A DNA stretch of 64,000 bases from CAINVV01 sp038323575 (GTDB taxonomy: Bacteria > Bacteroidota > Bacteroidia > Bacteroidales > Prolixibacteraceae), in NCBI GenBank assembly GCA_038323575.1, contig JBBQHB010000009.1:1-64000 (forward strand), written 5' to 3'. The position numbers were made by a program, and so were the translations under genes. Below the pieces are notes generated by a model. It was not told the DNA's origin, searched no databases, and worked only from the letters and a program-made list of their open reading frames with translations. Below are positions 16,592 to 24,679 of this stretch, piece after piece. Position 1 is the first letter of the stretch; each line of letters begins with the position of its first letter.

Positions 16592-17179
16592 ATGAAACCC
16601 TTCCGCTTACTGCTTTTTGTGCTGTTACTTCCTGCAGGGAGTTTCGCACAGGATACCATTGCCGTAAAAAAGGATACTGTCAATGTTTACCAGGTGAGTG
16701 GTGAAAAAGAAGCGGCTGATGCACCCAGGGAGAGTAAAATCTATTACGGAGGTTATCTTGGCCTGATGTTCGGAAGTTATACCGCCATAAGTATAGAACC
16801 GCTGATTGCGTACAAAATTACCCCTAGAATATCTGCCGGCGCTATTTTGACCTATGAATACATCGGCGACAATACGAATCAGGCAAGTCATTACACGGCA
16901 TCCAACTACGGCGCAAGTGTTTTCAGCCGCTTCCGGGTTATACCTCAAATTTACCTGCATGCCGAATTTTCAGAAATGAATTACAAAACATCCGGTTCAT
17001 CCGGTTACATCGTGCGCCACATGGTTCCGTTTTTGTTTCTGGGAGGTGGATTTAGCCAGCAGATATCGCAGAATACCTGGATGAACGCTCAACTTTTGTT
17101 TGATGTGCTTCAAAACGAAAACTCACCGTATGCCAGGGGAACACCTTTTTACAGTGTTGGTTTTGGGGTGGGATTTTAA
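16592..17179 (+). CDS. Small outer-membrane beta-barrel-like protein of unknown function
   Basis: A 195-residue exported protein; the ATG at 16592 begins a signal peptide (MKPFRLLLFVLLLPAGSFAQ). The mature part has alternating aromatic and small residues in short strands with Gly/Tyr turns (YYGGYLGLMFGSYTAISIEP, SAGAILTYEYIGD, FSRFRVIPQIYLHAEFSEM) and ends with YSVGFGVGF, a terminal aromatic residue typical of outer-membrane barrels. About eight strands could be accommodated. No enzyme motif is visible. Neighbours give no clear clue. Confidence 0.65.
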   Translation: MKPFRLLLFVLLLPAGSFAQDTIAVKKDTVNVYQVSGEKEAADAPRESKIYYGGYLGLMFGSYTAISIEPLIAYKITPRISAGAILTYEYIGDNTNQASHYTASNYGASVFSRFRVIPQIYLHAEFSEMNYKTSGSSGYIVRHMVPFLFLGGGFSQQISQNTWMNAQLLFDVLQNENSPYARGTPFYSVGFGVGF

Positions 17180-17300
17180 GGCTGGTTAGATTTTGTCCTC
17201 AGATTCTATTTCTCCCGCACTGATTATTTCCATACTTTTGCCCAATATTCAGGAAACAGGGAATTTTATCCGAATGGTCTTCCCATTTTTAATGTATTGA

Positions 17301-18491
17301 ATGACAAATTTCATCCCAACCGATAGCCTTCATCCGGAATCTGTCACGAACAAAAAACGCATCCGCATCGCAGTCGCGCTGGTTTATTTCAGCATGGGAC
17401 TATGCTTCTCATCGTGGGCAAGCCGGATTCCGGATATCAAAACAGCGCTTCATCTGAATGATGCCATGTTTGGAACTATCCTCTTTGCCTTGCCTGTCGG
17501 TATGTTTCTGATGATGCCTTTTTCAGGCAAATTGGTTACACGTTTTGGCAGTCCCGAGGTACTGCGTTTTGCCCTTCCTGCCTATACCATTTGCCTTAGT
17601 TTCATCGGTTTGGTGGAGACAGGCTGGCAGCTGGCCATGGTACTCTTTTCGTTCGGGGTCTGCGGCAACATGTGCAACATCTCCATCAATACCCAGGGTG
17701 TGGCTGCAGAAAAATTGTACCGGCGTTCCATCATGTCCTCCTTTCACGGGGGATGGAGCCTCGCAGGATTTACAGGTGCACTGATAGGCATAGCCATGAT
17801 TAACCTGCATGTTCAGCCTTTCTGGCATTTTGTATCCATCATCCTGATTGTCTGGATGATCGTCCGGATAAACTACCCGTTCCTTGTACACACGAAGCAC
17901 AGGGTCAATCCAGATGAGCCCAAACGCAAATTTTTTAACCGGCCCGACCGTGACCTTCTTCAACTTGGCATTATAGGGTTTTGCAGCATGGCCAGCGAAG
18001 GCGCCATGTTCGACTGGAGCGGAATCTATTTTAAGGATGTGGTCCATGCACCTGCCTCACTGGTAATTCTTGGTTATACCTCCTTCATGATAATGATGGC
18101 TTCTGGACGATTCATCGCCGATTACTTTGTTGTGAGGGTTGGCAGGAAAAGGCTGATGCAGGTATGCGGTGTAATGATTTCAACAGGTCTGTTTACCGCT
18201 GTATTCTTTCCATATCTTGTACCCTCCACTTTGGGTTTTATGCTGGTCGGGTTAGGGGTTTCGAGCATGGTCCCTTCTGTTTACAGCGCAGCAGGGCGGC
18301 ACTCAAAAGTTCCGACCGGGATTGCTCTGGCAACGGTTTCGAGTGTAAGCTTCCTCGGCTTCCTGATGGGGCCGCCGCTGATCGGATACATTTCGGAAGC
18401 CGCCAATTTGCGGTATTCTTTCGCCGTGATCGGGGTTTTTGGTCTGGGAATTACCTTTTTGGTTTCAAGGGTCAGGGCGCTGCAGAATTAG
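17301..18491 (+). CDS. MFS transporter (YbjJ-like branch)
   Basis: A 396-residue, 12-helix major facilitator. The first helix ends SMGLCFSSWASRIPDIKTAL, and the loop GKLVTRFGSPEVLRF is a motif A variant; helix 4-5 contains NMCNISINTQGV and SSFHGGWSLAGFTGALIG, features of the E. coli YbjJ group. The substrate is unknown; related proteins are annotated as sugar or drug exporters. It precedes aroB by about 60 bases, but a -7 element (18516-18523) sits between them, so it may be a separate transcript. Confidence 0.85.
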   Translation: MTNFIPTDSLHPESVTNKKRIRIAVALVYFSMGLCFSSWASRIPDIKTALHLNDAMFGTILFALPVGMFLMMPFSGKLVTRFGSPEVLRFALPAYTICLSFIGLVETGWQLAMVLFSFGVCGNMCNISINTQGVAAEKLYRRSIMSSFHGGWSLAGFTGALIGIAMINLHVQPFWHFVSIILIVWMIVRINYPFLVHTKHRVNPDEPKRKFFNRPDRDLLQLGIIGFCSMASEGAMFDWSGIYFKDVVHAPASLVILGYTSFMIMMASGRFIADYFVVRVGRKRLMQVCGVMISTGLFTAVFFPYLVPSTLGFMLVGLGVSSMVPSVYSAAGRHSKVPTGIALATVSSVSFLGFLMGPPLIGYISEAANLRYSFAVIGVFGLGITFLVSRVRALQN

Positions 18492-18515
18492 CCTCTTCCG
18501 CAAAATGAAATTTTT

Positions 18516-18523
18516 TACCTTTG
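18516..18523 (+). promoter_or_regulatory. Candidate -7 promoter element for aroBA
   Basis: TACCTTTG matches the Bacteroidota -7 consensus TAnnTTTG, 30 bases before the chosen aroB ATG. No TTTG occurs 19-20 bases upstream (the sequence there is CTTCCG), so support comes from the -7 element and its position only. Confidence 0.45.
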
Positions 18524-18553
18524 CAGTTCAAAGAACAGAAGATCTTTCAAGAT

Positions 18554-19618
18554 ATGGATCAAAATAATTCCGTAGTGGTAACCGATCAGCTCGAATCAGT
18601 CCTGGGTTCAATCATCGCTGTTTTCCCTGCTGACAAACTTTTCCTGGTGATGGACCGGAACAGCGAACATCTCTGTCTGCCGCTTCTCCGCGATGTAAAG
18701 GGAATTGAAAAGTTCAGGCACATTGTCATCCTCCCCGGTGAAGAGAACAAAAGCCTGTCGGCAGTGGAGCAGATCTGGCTTTTCCTGAGCCAGAACGGAG
18801 CCGACCGTAAATCCCTGGTGGTGAACCTTGGCGGAGGAATGGTGACCGACCTGGGCAGTTTTGCTGCCTCAACCTTTAAAAGGGGCGTCGAATTTGTTAA
18901 CATTCCAACCACACTTCTTGCGCAGGTTGATGCTTCTGTAGGCGGCAAGACCGGATTCAACTTCAACGGACTCAAAAATGAGATTGGTGTGATCAACCAG
19001 CCGCTCAAGGTTATCATCGATACCAGGTTCCTGGTAACCCTTGACCATGAGAATTTCATTTCGGGTTATGCCGAGATGATCAAGCATGGCTTGATTTACG
19101 CCCAAAAGCATCTTTCTGATCTTCGGAATTTTGATCTAGTTGAGCCGTATTACCCTGTTTTACAGGGTTTGATCGCCGATTCGGTAGCCATTAAATCCTG
19201 GTTTGTAGAAAAAGACCCCAACGAAAAAAACATACGGAAAGCCCTGAATTTCGGGCACACCGTTGGTCATGCCTTCGAAAGTTTTTCGTTGAAGCAGTCG
19301 CAGCCCTTGCTGCACGGCCACGCCGTGGCTTATGGTATGCTGTCTGAGCTTTATCTTTCCCGGCTGATTTGCGGTTTTCCGGCAGAAACCATGCTGCAGC
19401 TGGCATCCTGGATGCTGGATGTTTACGGAAAGTTCCGGATTGAAACAGGTTCCTACGAAGCTTTGTACGAATTGATGGGCCACGACAAGAAGAATGAAGG
19501 CAAGCGGATCAATTTTACACTGATCAGTTCGGTCGGGAAAGTGGAAATCAACCAGAACTGCACCAAAGAACAGATTTTCGAAGCATTTGATTATTTCAGA
19601 GAGATCAACAAAGCCTGA
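18554..19618 (+). CDS. aroB: 3-dehydroquinate synthase
   Basis: A 354-residue AroB that converts DAHP to 3-dehydroquinate in the shikimate pathway using NAD and a divalent metal. The ATG at 18554 is chosen; upstream in-frame TTG is weaker and overlaps the promoter element. Core motifs are present: LVVNLGGGMVTDLGSFAAST, FVNIPTTLLAQVDASVGGKT, the metal ligands in EMIKHGLIYA, ALNFGHTVGHAFE and LLHGHAVAYGM. The aroA gene starts 5 bases after its stop, so the two shikimate genes form an operon. Confidence 0.93.
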   Translation: MDQNNSVVVTDQLESVLGSIIAVFPADKLFLVMDRNSEHLCLPLLRDVKGIEKFRHIVILPGEENKSLSAVEQIWLFLSQNGADRKSLVVNLGGGMVTDLGSFAASTFKRGVEFVNIPTTLLAQVDASVGGKTGFNFNGLKNEIGVINQPLKVIIDTRFLVTLDHENFISGYAEMIKHGLIYAQKHLSDLRNFDLVEPYYPVLQGLIADSVAIKSWFVEKDPNEKNIRKALNFGHTVGHAFESFSLKQSQPLLHGHAVAYGMLSELYLSRLICGFPAETMLQLASWMLDVYGKFRIETGSYEALYELMGHDKKNEGKRINFTLISSVGKVEINQNCTKEQIFEAFDYFREINKA

Positions 19619-19623
19619 TACAT

Positions 19624-20868
19624 ATGTATATCCATCTGACCAAAACTGACGCGACGATAGCCGGAGAAATTACACTGCCGGCATCAAAGAGTATCAGCAA
19701 CAGGGTGTTGATTATCAATGCGCTTGGTTATTCATCTTTTCCTGTTAAGAACCTTTCCGATTGTGATGATTCGGTAGTGATGCACCGGGTGCTTGAGTCA
19801 AATTCGAACCATTTTGACATCGGTCATGCAGGAACCGCCATGCGTTTTTTGACCGCCTATCTTTCCAAAATAGTGGGGGAGTGGCACTTGACTGGTTCCG
19901 CACGGATGCAGCAGCGGCCCATCTCCATCCTGGTAGATGCCTTGCGTAAGATGGGAGCGCAAATTGAATATTCCTGCAACGAAGGATTTCCGCCGCTGAA
20001 GATTACCGGAACGGCACTCAAAGGCGGCACCATCGAACTCGACGGGAGCATCAGCAGCCAGTACATTTCTGCTTTGCTTATGATTGCGCCCACGGTACAG
20101 GGCGGACTGACGCTGAGGCTGAAGAACAGCATCACCTCCCGTGCCTACATCGAAATGACACTTCAGCTGATGAAGAAATTTGGGATCAGGCACCATTGGA
20201 ACGGAAACGAAATAAGGATTGAAGCGCAAACCTACAAGCCTGCTCCCTATTCCGTTGAGGCCGACTGGTCCGGAGCATCGTATTGGTACGCACTTGCGGC
20301 CCTGTCGGACGAGTGTGATTTGCACCTGAAAGGACTTTACCTGAACAGTCTTCAAGGTGACGCCATCCAGGCAACCTGGTTCGAAAAATATTTCGGAATA
20401 AGGTCCCGGCAGGAAGGTGATTCGGTGCGGTTGACAAAGAACAAAGAAACAGCGTTGAAACTGTTAACCCTTAATTTCATTGAAAACCCTGATATCGCTC
20501 AGACATTCGTTGTGTTGGCGATAGGTAAGAAACTCCCTTTTTATTTTACCGGCCTCAGGACCCTGAAAATTAAGGAGACCGATCGCATTGCTGCATTGAC
20601 GAACGAATGTGCGAAATTGGGTGTCGTTCTCACCGAGCCCTCAGATGGAGAACTGGCCTGGAACGGTTTATTTACGGAAGAACTTATACAGAAAGATCCT
20701 GTAATCGCAACTTACGATGACCACAGGATGGCCATGGCTTTTGCACCGGTTGCCCTTTTTAACGGAAAAATCAGCATCGGAGATCCGATGGTCGTAACCA
20801 AATCCTATCCCTTGTTTTACGAGGATCTTCAAAAGGTTGGTTTTACCATGGAAACTGTTACTCCTTAA
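19624..20868 (+). CDS. aroA: 3-phosphoshikimate 1-carboxyvinyltransferase (EPSP synthase)
   Basis: A 414-residue AroA that transfers the enolpyruvyl group of PEP to shikimate-3-phosphate. N-terminal LPASKSISNRVLIIN contains the conserved Lys-Ser substrate loop; HAGTAMRFLTAYLS replaces the usual DNAGTxxR block. QRPISILVDALRKMGAQI, DGSISSQYISALLM, LKIKETDRIAAL and DDHRMAMAFAPVAL follow in order, so the enzyme looks complete. Its last 11 bases overlap the 3' end of the convergent PPIase gene. Confidence 0.93.
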   Translation: MYIHLTKTDATIAGEITLPASKSISNRVLIINALGYSSFPVKNLSDCDDSVVMHRVLESNSNHFDIGHAGTAMRFLTAYLSKIVGEWHLTGSARMQQRPISILVDALRKMGAQIEYSCNEGFPPLKITGTALKGGTIELDGSISSQYISALLMIAPTVQGGLTLRLKNSITSRAYIEMTLQLMKKFGIRHHWNGNEIRIEAQTYKPAPYSVEADWSGASYWYALAALSDECDLHLKGLYLNSLQGDAIQATWFEKYFGIRSRQEGDSVRLTKNKETALKLLTLNFIENPDIAQTFVVLAIGKKLPFYFTGLRTLKIKETDRIAALTNECAKLGVVLTEPSDGELAWNGLFTEELIQKDPVIATYDDHRMAMAFAPVALFNGKISIGDPMVVTKSYPLFYEDLQKVGFTMETVTP

Positions 20869-21688
20869 GAACCTCAATTCTCATTCTGATATTTTCAATC
20901 GGGCGGTTGGCTTCTCCGGTAGGTTGTGCTGCGATGGAGTCAATAACTGCCATCCCTTCAGTTACTTCGCCAAAAACGGTGTAGGCACCGTCGAGGTGCG
21001 GGATTCCGCCGAGTGTCGTATAGGTTTCGATTTGCTGTTTTGTTAGTTTGATTGGATTTTTAGCTATTTGATTTTCTGCCTGTTGATGGAGTTTAGCAAG
21101 GACTTTATCATATCCTTCCTGGTTTCTGGCCATCTGGAAAAGCATAAGGGTATCAATTTTCTCTGCTTTCAGTTTCAGGAAAAGTGATTCGGTTGCCCTG
21201 CCGTTAAGATTTTGTTCGATCGACGGAACATCGTCCAGTTTGTAAACTTTCCCCTGCGCCAGGTAAAACTGGGTGGCCGAAGAACGCTGTTCGGGATTTT
21301 CCTCATCTCCGTTTCTGGCAGCGGCAATCACCCCTTTTTTGTGGATGAGACCCGGCCTGAATTCAGCCGGAATGGTGTAATTCAGGTCACCATCTCCCAA
21401 CATCTGGTCTTTGGCTGCACGTTTGGATTTCGGATCGCCTCCCTGCACCATAAACCCTTTGATAACACGGTGGAAAAGCAGGCTGTCAAAGATTCCCTCT
21501 TTGGTCAGCTTCATGAAGTTATCGCGGTGCAGCGGGGTTTCGTTGTACAACACCACCTTCATGTTGCCGTATTTCGTCTTGATCAGCACCATGGGACCTT
21601 CCGGTACCGGTTTGCTTTGGGAGAAAGAGCAGGAGGAGATGGTGGCAACGGCCAGGAAAAGGAAGCCTTTTATCAACAGCTGTTTCAT
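20858..21688 (-). CDS. Cyclophilin-type peptidyl-prolyl cis-trans isomerase, lipoprotein
   Basis: A 276-residue cyclophilin-like PPIase. The chosen start gives a lipoprotein signal (MKQLLIKGFLFLAVATISSC, then SFSQS). Family blocks are LFHRVIKGFMVQGGDP, TIPAEFRPGLIHKKGVIAAA and SSATQFYLAQGK, and the final strand region GAYTVFGEVTEGMAVIDSI. An extra helical stretch of about 80 residues (KAEKIDTLMLFQMARNQEGY onward) splits the domain, a form I associate with Bacteroidota periplasmic PPIases. It probably helps fold envelope proteins. It converges on aroA with an 11-base overlap. Confidence 0.88.
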   Translation of the reverse strand: MKQLLIKGFLFLAVATISSCSFSQSKPVPEGPMVLIKTKYGNMKVVLYNETPLHRDNFMKLTKEGIFDSLLFHRVIKGFMVQGGDPKSKRAAKDQMLGDGDLNYTIPAEFRPGLIHKKGVIAAARNGDEENPEQRSSATQFYLAQGKVYKLDDVPSIEQNLNGRATESLFLKLKAEKIDTLMLFQMARNQEGYDKVLAKLHQQAENQIAKNPIKLTKQQIETYTTLGGIPHLDGAYTVFGEVTEGMAVIDSIAAQPTGEANRPIENIRMRIEVLKE

Positions 21689-21788
21689 AATATCAGTTTT
21701 TAATAAATCAGATTGCATAATTACACCACTAAAATACAATAAAATGTAGAATCGGGAGGATCATTAAGTTGGGAGCATTTATCTATGA

Positions 21789-22943
21789 TTAATTATGTGC
21801 CCTAAACAGTTCATGTAATTTTTGCACCAAAACTTTTTTGTCGGGAATAGCCATTAGATACTGCGCTACCATGGTTGGGCTCATACTCCTGTTTAATGCA
21901 TACTCTACAACCTCATCGTCCTTGTCCCTGCAGAGCAAAATGCCAATGCTTGGATTCTCGTGGGATTTTCGGACATCGCGGTCGAGTGCTTCCAGGTAAA
22001 AATTTGTTTTTCCTATGTATTCAGGTTCAAATCTGCTGGTTTTCAGTTCAAAAGCGATGAGGCATTGCAACGACCGGTGATAGAACAGCAGATCAATTCT
22101 GAAATCACGGTTGCCAACTTTGATCGGGAATTCCTCACCTACAAGTAAATAATCTGATCCTAATTCAAGTAAAAAATGTTTCAGATCGTGCAACAGTGCT
22201 TTCCGAAGTTCATTTTCGATATATGGTACCGGGAGATTTAAAAATTCAAATACATAGCTATCCTTGAAAACATTGCTAAAATTCTGGGGTAATTGTTTGA
22301 GACCCATCGATAGATGTGCGTTGCCGAGCATAACCCGTTCAAAAACGCCACTGTTAATTTGTCGGTCCAGTTCTCTTTTGCTATAATGGTCTTGTATACA
22401 AAGCCGAATATAAAATTCTCTTTCTTCAGCCGATTTGCATCTACCGATAATAATCAGATGTTGGGTCCAACTGATTTTTACCAGGAGAGTTTTTCGGATG
22501 TTATCATTTTGAGCGAATGGAAATCCTTTGTCATATAATTGTCGCACCACTGGTGCGACAATTATATCGTCATTATTATCAATTGATTGCAATTGTCGCA
22601 CCAGTGGTGCGACAATTTGGGATTCTTTGTACAACAGATAGAATTGACTCATGCGGTAGATATTTTTTTTGTCGAATCCTTTGATATCCGGATGCTGGTT
22701 TTTGATAAAATTTGCCAGTTCAGCCACAGTACCTTCGCCCCAGGAAGCGTTTTCAAGTTTATCAGCTACATAGTGGCCCACCTGCCAGTAAAGATTTACC
22801 AATTCGCTGTTAACAGCATATAGCGCAGAATTTCGTGCATTTTGAATCAACAATACTATCTGTACAAAATCGTTCATGTTCTGCAATTTTAACAGGTTTT
22901 TATTCTTGAAAACCGGACTCTTTCCCTCGCCGGTTGAATTCAT
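21789..22943 (-). CDS. DUF1016 (YhcG-type) PDDEXK nuclease-domain protein with palindrome-encoded insert
   Basis: Up to 384 residues; an alternative ATG at 22877 (MNDFVQIVLLIQNARNSALY) matches the usual family N-terminus and would give 362. The N-terminal part fits the DUF1016 helical DNA-binding domain (NSELVNLYWQVGHYVADKLE, YRMSQFYLLY). The C-terminal part is the PDDEXK nuclease core (VGNRDFRIDLLFYHRSLQCL, IAFELKTSRFEPEYIGKTNF). Between them lies an insert with two copies of IVAPLVRQL/IVAPVVRQL, encoded by palindromes at 22533-22567 and 22591-22617, next to the normal helix KISWTQHLIII. YhcG proteins are found with restriction and defence genes; the precise function is not settled. Confidence 0.85.
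   Translation of the reverse strand: MNSTGEGKSPVFKNKNLLKLQNMNDFVQIVLLIQNARNSALYAVNSELVNLYWQVGHYVADKLENASWGEGTVAELANFIKNQHPDIKGFDKKNIYRMSQFYLLYKESQIVAPLVRQLQSIDNNDDIIVAPVVRQLYDKGFPFAQNDNIRKTLLVKISWTQHLIIIGRCKSAEEREFYIRLCIQDHYSKRELDRQINSGVFERVMLGNAHLSMGLKQLPQNFSNVFKDSYVFEFLNLPVPYIENELRKALLHDLKHFLLELGSDYLLVGEEFPIKVGNRDFRIDLLFYHRSLQCLIAFELKTSRFEPEYIGKTNFYLEALDRDVRKSHENPSIGILLCRDKDDEVVEYALNRSMSPTMVAQYLMAIPDKKVLVQKLHELFRAHN
22533..22567. repeat. Perfect 35-bp palindrome inside the DUF1016 gene (copy 1)
   Basis: Seventeen-base arms flank a single central C: the core reads TTGTCGCACCA-C-TGGTGCGACAA and the symmetry extends through ATATAA/TTATAT on both sides. On the coding strand it encodes IVAPLVRQL plus flanks. 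A second copy begins 54 bases later in register, so reading frame is kept. Confidence 0.9.
22591..22617. repeat. Perfect 27-bp palindrome inside the DUF1016 gene (copy 2)
   Basis: The core is identical to copy 1 except for the central base (TTGTCGCACCA-G-TGGTGCGACAA) with AATT ends, and the outer flanks no longer match. It encodes IVAPVVRQL on the coding strand. The spacing of 54 bases to copy 1 equals 18 codons. Confidence 0.9.
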
Positions 22944-23071
22944 TCTAGGGTCTCTTATAAAGTTACATCAATTTTATGATTTTTCAAAACCGGGAAGACT
23001 ACAGCCCTGTTGGTTAACAGATTTAATACCGTCGTTCTGCTGTCAATTATAAGTATCATCTCATTTTTTTG

Positions 23072-23079
23072 TAATTTTG
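23072..23079 (+). promoter_or_regulatory. Candidate -7 promoter element for cysS
   Basis: TAATTTTG matches TAnnTTTG and ends 20 bases before the cysS ATG. The -33 region is AT-rich without a clean TTTG, so this is a partial match. Confidence 0.45.
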
Positions 23080-23099
23080 CGGTTCTATCTCTTTAAACA

Positions 23100-24581
23100 A
23101 TGACCATGGAAAAGTTAACGCTGTACAACACCCTGACCCGCAAAAAAGAACTTTTTGTCCCGATCCACAAGGATCATGTCGGGATGTATGTTTGCGGACC
23201 AACTGTTTACGGCAATGCCCACCTCGGTCATGCACGTCCTGCTATCACTTTTGATCTGCTTTTCCGTTATCTGCTGCATATCGGGTACAAAGTAAGGTAT
23301 GTGCGAAACATAACCGACGTTGGCCATTTGGTGAACGATGCGGACGAAGGCGAAGACAAGGTGGCCAAAAAAGCCAAAGTGGAAGAGTTGGAGCCGATGG
23401 AGATTGTCCAGATTTACACCAACAGCTACCGGATAAATATGGCCCAGTTGAACGTGCTCCCGCCAAGCATTGAACCTGCAGCTTCCGGCCATATCATTGA
23501 ACAGATTGAAGCCGTCAAAAAAATGATTGCTGCAGGTTTTGCCTATGAAACCAATGGTTCGGTCTATTTTGATGTCGAGGCTTACGCAAAGAAACATCCT
23601 TACGGCATTCTGTCAGGCCGGAAAATAGAGGATCTTTATACCAATACCCGTGACCTGGACGGACAAAGTGAGAAAAGGTCGGGGCTCGATTTTGCACTTT
23701 GGAAAAATGCGCTTCCCGAACACATCATGCGCTGGACTTCACCCTGGGGTACCGGTTTCCCTGGATGGCACACAGAATGCACGGCCATGAGCACCAAATA
23801 CCTGGGAGAGACTTTCGATATCCACGGCGGAGGCCTGGATCTGCTGTTCCCGCACCACGAAGCGGAAGTGGCACAGGGAGTGGCCTGTTTCGGCCATGCA
23901 ACGGTCCATTACTGGATTCACAACAACATGATCACCATCAACGGTCAGAAGATGGGTAAATCGCTGGGTAATTTTATCCAGTTGGATGAATTCTTCAGCG
24001 GCAACCACCCGCTGCTTGAAAAGGCTTACGATCCGATGACCATTCGTTTCTTTATGCTGCAGGCACATTACCGCAGTCCGCTCGATTTCTCCAACGAGGC
24101 GCTCCAGGCGGCAGAAAAAGGTTTTGAACGCCTTGCGAATGTCATGGCTTTGCTAAAGAATTTGAAGACTTCGGCAACTTCTACCCTGGATGTTGGAAAA
24201 TTGAAAAGTGATTGCTACGAGGCTTTAAATGACGATCTTAACAGTCCGATCCTGATCGCACACCTCTTCGACGGGGCCAAAATGATCAATTCGGTCAACG
24301 ACGGGAATGCTTCCATTACCATGGATGATCTTGCCAAACTTCAGCAGCTTTATACCAAATTGGTAGTTGACGTACTCGGCCTTCAGCAGCCTTCAGGCGG
24401 GCAGGATGCAGCTTCCGGCGAAATATTCGGAAAGATGGTCGAAATGCTGCTCTCACTGCGCCAGGAAGCTAAAATGAAAAAAGACTGGGCCACATCCGAT
24501 CAGATCCGAGACCGCCTTACCGCTTTGGGCTTTGAAATTAAAGATACCAAAGAAGGGGCCGACTGGAAACTTAAAAACTAA
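23100..24581 (+). CDS. cysS: Cysteinyl-tRNA synthetase
   Basis: A 493-residue class I synthetase that charges tRNA-Cys. Zinc/Cys site and HIGH-type motif are in MYVCGPTVYGNAHLGHARPA; further zinc ligands lie in GWHTECTAMS and HHEAEVAQ; the KMSKS-type loop is KMGKSLGNFI. A DALR-like helical domain follows (LNDDLNSPILIAHLFDGAK) and the C-terminal helices bind the anticodon. Length is normal for bacterial CysS. The start at 23100 (MTMEKLTLYN) could also be the ATG two codons later. Confidence 0.95.
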   Translation: MTMEKLTLYNTLTRKKELFVPIHKDHVGMYVCGPTVYGNAHLGHARPAITFDLLFRYLLHIGYKVRYVRNITDVGHLVNDADEGEDKVAKKAKVEELEPMEIVQIYTNSYRINMAQLNVLPPSIEPAASGHIIEQIEAVKKMIAAGFAYETNGSVYFDVEAYAKKHPYGILSGRKIEDLYTNTRDLDGQSEKRSGLDFALWKNALPEHIMRWTSPWGTGFPGWHTECTAMSTKYLGETFDIHGGGLDLLFPHHEAEVAQGVACFGHATVHYWIHNNMITINGQKMGKSLGNFIQLDEFFSGNHPLLEKAYDPMTIRFFMLQAHYRSPLDFSNEALQAAEKGFERLANVMALLKNLKTSATSTLDVGKLKSDCYEALNDDLNSPILIAHLFDGAKMINSVNDGNASITMDDLAKLQQLYTKLVVDVLGLQQPSGGQDAASGEIFGKMVEMLLSLRQEAKMKKDWATSDQIRDRLTALGFEIKDTKEGADWKLKN

Positions 24582-24589
24582 GATTGCTC

Positions 24590-24627
24590 TCCTGAAAATA
24601 AATCAGCCGGCTAACTTATTTTCAGGA
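24590..24627. terminator. Inverted repeat between convergent cysS and hydA
   Basis: Arms TCCTGAAAATAA (24590-24601) and TTATTTTCAGGA (24616-24627) pair perfectly over 12 bases with a 14-base loop. The position between two convergent genes suits a bidirectional transcript end, although no long T-run follows. Confidence 0.5.
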
Positions 24628-24679
24628 TAAGGTATCTGCCTAAATAAATTGGAGTCCTATCGATAAAGACAATGGCCCA

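Noticed and set aside
22533..22617. Start of a CRISPR array or tandem terminator
   Set aside because: Only two copies, perfect palindromes, within a coding frame kept open across both. No further units or spacers.
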